Shown here: positions 5,173 to 7,323 of the stretch, piece after piece
Position numbering within the stretch: the first letter of the stretch is position 1
Layout: each line of letters opens with the position of its first letter
Source: Rhodoferax sp. UBA6134
GTDB lineage: Bacteria; Pseudomonadota; Gammaproteobacteria; Burkholderiales; Burkholderiaceae_C
Length of the DNA: 7,323 nt
Reading direction: 5' to 3'
Assembly: GCA_002422455.1 (NCBI GenBank)
Contig: DIVK01000078.1
Coordinates: forward strand, 1-7,323
The notes under the pieces: generated by a model
What the model saw: the letters and a program-made list of their open reading frames with translations, nothing else
The model's database searches: none
Told to the model about the DNA's origin: nothing
Made by a program: the position numbers and the translations under genes

Positions 5173-7323
5173 ATGAAAAACGAAGCTGTCGCTAAAACAC
5201 TGGTCATTGCCGAGAAGCCTTCCGTCGCCCAAGACATCGTGCGCGCCCTCACGCCCATCGCGGGCAAGTTCGAGAAGCACGACGAATACTTCGAGAGCGA
5301 CAGCTACGTGGTCTCCAGCGCGGTGGGCCATCTGGTGGAAATCCAGGCGCCGGAGCAGTACGACGTCAAGCGCGGCAAGTGGAGCTTCGCCCACCTGCCC
5401 GTCATTCCGCCGCACTTTGACTTGAAGCCGGTGGACAAGACCAAGACGCGCCTGAACGCCGTGGTCAAGCTGGCCCGGCGCAAGGACGTGGACAAGCTCA
5501 TCAACGCCTGTGACGCGGGCCGCGAGGGCGAATTGATCTTCCGCCTGATCGAGCAGTACGCCGGCGGTGCCAAACCATTGGGCAAGCCGGTCAGCCGCCT
5601 GTGGCTGCAAAGCATGACGCCGCAGGCCATCCGCGACGGCTTCAACGCCCTGCGCAGCGACAAGCAGATGCAGCCGCTGGCCGATGCCGCGCGCAGCCGC
5701 TCCGAGGCCGACTGGCTGGTCGGCATCAACGGCACGCGCGCCATGACCGCCTTCAACTCGCGCGATGGCGGTTTCTTCCTCACCACCGTGGGCCGGGTGC
5801 AGACGCCCACGCTGGCCGTGGTGGTGGAACGCGAGGAAAAAATCCGCAAGTTCATCAGCCGCGATTACTGGGAAATCCACGCCAGCTTCGGCGCCGAGGC
5901 CGGCGAGTACCCGGGCAAGTGGTTCGACCCCAAGTGGAAGAAACCCGCTGTCGCGGAAGGCACTGAGCCCGACGCCGAGCAGAAGGCCGACCGGGTCTGG
6001 AGCGAGCAGGAAGCGCGCGCGATTGCCGAGGCCGTGCGCGGCCAGCGCGGCACGGTGAGCGAAGAAAGCAAACCGACCACCCAGGCCTCGCCCCTGCTGT
6101 TCGACCTGACCTCCCTGCAGCGCGAAGCCAACGGCAAGTTCGGCTTCTCCGCCAAGACCACCTTGTCGCTGGCGCAAAGCCTGTACGAGCGTCACAAGGC
6201 CCTGACCTACCCGCGAACCGATTCGCGCGCCCTGCCCGAGGATTACCTGCCGGTGGTGAAGGACACCTTCGCCATGCTGGCCGACAGCGGCATGAAGCAC
6301 CTGGCGCCGCACGCCGCCACCGCCATCAAGGGCGGCTACATCAAGCCGAGCAAGCGCGTCTTCGACAACGCCAAGGTCAGCGACCACTTTGCCATCATCC
6401 CCACGCTGCAGGCGCCCAGCGGCCTGAGTGACGCCGAGCAGAAGCTGTACGACCTGGTGGTACGCCGCTTCCTGGCGGTGTTTTTCCCCAGCGCGGAATA
6501 TCAAGTCACCACCCGCATCAGCACCGTGGCCAATCACAACTTCAAGACCGAGGGCAAGGTGCTGGTCAAGCCCGGCTGGCTGGCCATCTACGGCAAGGAA
6601 GCCGCCGAGGAAGTGGCCGATGCCAAAGACGGCGACAAGGGCCAGAGCCTGGTGCCGGTAAAACCCGGCGAACAGGTGCGCACCGAGGCGGTCGACCCCA
6701 AGGGCCTGAAGACCCGCCCGCCGGCCCGCTACTCCGAGGCCACGCTGCTGGGCGCCATGGAAAGCGCCGGTAAAACGGTGGAAGACGACGAGCTGCGCGA
6801 AGCGATGCAGGAAAAAGGCCTGGGCACGCCAGCCACCCGCTCCAGCATCATCGAGGGCCTGATCGCCGAAAAATACATGCTGCGCGAGGGCCGCGAGCTG
6901 ATTCCCACCGCCAAGGCCTTCCAGCTCATGACGCTGCTGCGCGGCCTGGGGGTGGAGGAACTGTCCAGAGCCGATCTGACCGGCGAATGGGAATACAAGC
7001 TGTCGCAGATGGAGCACGGAAAGATGAGCCGCGAGGCCTTCATGGCCGAGATCGCCGCCATGACCGAGCGCATGGTGAAAAAAGCCAAGGAATACGACCG
7101 CGACACCATCCCTGGCGACTACGCCACCCTGAGCGCGCCCTGCCCCAACTGCGGCGGCGTGGTGAAGGAAAACTACCGCCGCTACGCTTGTTGCGGCCAG
7201 GACGGCAACTCCGAGGGTTGCGGCTTCTCCTTCGGCAAGACGCCGGCCGGCCGCACCTTCGAGGTGGCCGAGGTGGAGCAGTTCCTGCGCGACAAACGCA
7301 TCGGCCCGCTCGACGGTTTCCGC
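5173..7323 (+). CDS. topB: DNA topoisomerase III, 3' end missing (window edge)
   Basis: The frame is open for 717 codons up to the last base, with no stop. Type IA topoisomerase III cuts one strand and mainly decatenates DNA and resolves recombination or replication intermediates. Visible parts are the TOPRIM start TLVIAEKPSVAQDI with Glu14; the metal-binding motif CDAGREGEL with Asp114 and Glu118, where the second Asp of the usual DxD is Gly116; central LTSLQREAN at 312-320; active-site Tyr346 in ALTYPRTDSRAL; and GTPATRSSIIEGL from 551. After about 650 comes a cysteine cluster (CPNC at 657-660, Cys673, Cys674, Cys683) leading into FGKTPAGRTF and EVEQFLRDKRIGPLDGF. This resembles the topoisomerase C-terminal (Toprim_Crpt) repeat, so the full protein is longer than the 653-residue E. 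coli TopB. The ATG at 5173 is supported because homology begins within ten residues. The ribosome site is weak. Confidence 0.96.
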   Translation, partial: MKNEAVAKTLVIAEKPSVAQDIVRALTPIAGKFEKHDEYFESDSYVVSSAVGHLVEIQAPEQYDVKRGKWSFAHLPVIPPHFDLKPVDKTKTRLNAVVKLARRKDVDKLINACDAGREGELIFRLIEQYAGGAKPLGKPVSRLWLQSMTPQAIRDGFNALRSDKQMQPLADAARSRSEADWLVGINGTRAMTAFNSRDGGFFLTTVGRVQTPTLAVVVEREEKIRKFISRDYWEIHASFGAEAGEYPGKWFDPKWKKPAVAEGTEPDAEQKADRVWSEQEARAIAEAVRGQRGTVSEESKPTTQASPLLFDLTSLQREANGKFGFSAKTTLSLAQSLYERHKALTYPRTDSRALPEDYLPVVKDTFAMLADSGMKHLAPHAATAIKGGYIKPSKRVFDNAKVSDHFAIIPTLQAPSGLSDAEQKLYDLVVRRFLAVFFPSAEYQVTTRISTVANHNFKTEGKVLVKPGWLAIYGKEAAEEVADAKDGDKGQSLVPVKPGEQVRTEAVDPKGLKTRPPARYSEATLLGAMESAGKTVEDDELREAMQEKGLGTPATRSSIIEGLIAEKYMLREGRELIPTAKAFQLMTLLRGLGVEELSRADLTGEWEYKLSQMEHGKMSREAFMAEIAAMTERMVKKAKEYDRDTIPGDYATLSAPCPNCGGVVKENYRRYACCGQDGNSEGCGFSFGKTPAGRTFEVAEVEQFLRDKRIGPLDGFR

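Noticed and set aside
4960..7017. A 685-codon open frame on the minus strand across topB and the adjacent spacer
   Set aside because: It is antisense to a clear, motif-complete topB and also overlaps the SET gene start. Its residues (rich in Gly, Ala, His, Gln, Leu) look like the shadow of GC-rich coding DNA, and no domain was recognised.

Overview
The window looks like chromosomal DNA of a betaproteobacterium, order Burkholderiales and most likely Comamonadaceae-like. The evidence is high GC with GC-rich third codon positions, a recA-recX-sucC neighbourhood, a type 2 ArgC, a compact BirA without an N-terminal DNA-binding domain, and a small SET-domain protein with a post-SET zinc motif. This is inferred from protein recognition only; no database search was possible.

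Layout. The first 28 codons of sucC (minus strand) run off the left edge. A 169-bp divergent spacer with a candidate promoter and a small inverted repeat separates it from argC (plus), an arginine-biosynthesis reductase. argC overlaps tail to tail by 23 bp with recX, which follows recA on the minus strand. recA has a strong ribosome site, a candidate sigma70-type promoter and a LexA-box-like element. It diverges from a MarR-family regulator gene (plus), and the shared spacer holds a 20-bp palindrome. A 65-bp convergent gap with a short hairpin follows. Then comes a tightly packed minus-strand operon read as SET-domain methyltransferase, birA, and a 77-residue membrane-anchored protein that looks like a shortened member of a family normally carrying a SPOR domain. 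At the right, a 101-bp divergent spacer dominated by alternating purine-pyrimidine sequence precedes topB (DNA topoisomerase III), which is open to the window edge.

How the genes relate. recA, recX and topB are DNA-maintenance genes; RecX modulates RecA filaments. sucC and argC are central and amino-acid metabolism, and argC appears wedged between recX and sucC. The SET protein and BirA both modify lysine side chains (methylation and biotinylation) and are probably co-transcribed.

No RNA gene, insertion sequence, CRISPR array or phage module is visible. Most genes are ordinary core genes. The most interesting items are the alternating purine-pyrimidine tract in front of a topoisomerase gene, the truncated SPOR-type gene with an apparent missing neighbour, the SET-birA pairing, the 12-bp in-frame duplication in birA, and the recA/marR divergent control region. 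I found no clear sign of a wholly new defence or mobile system.
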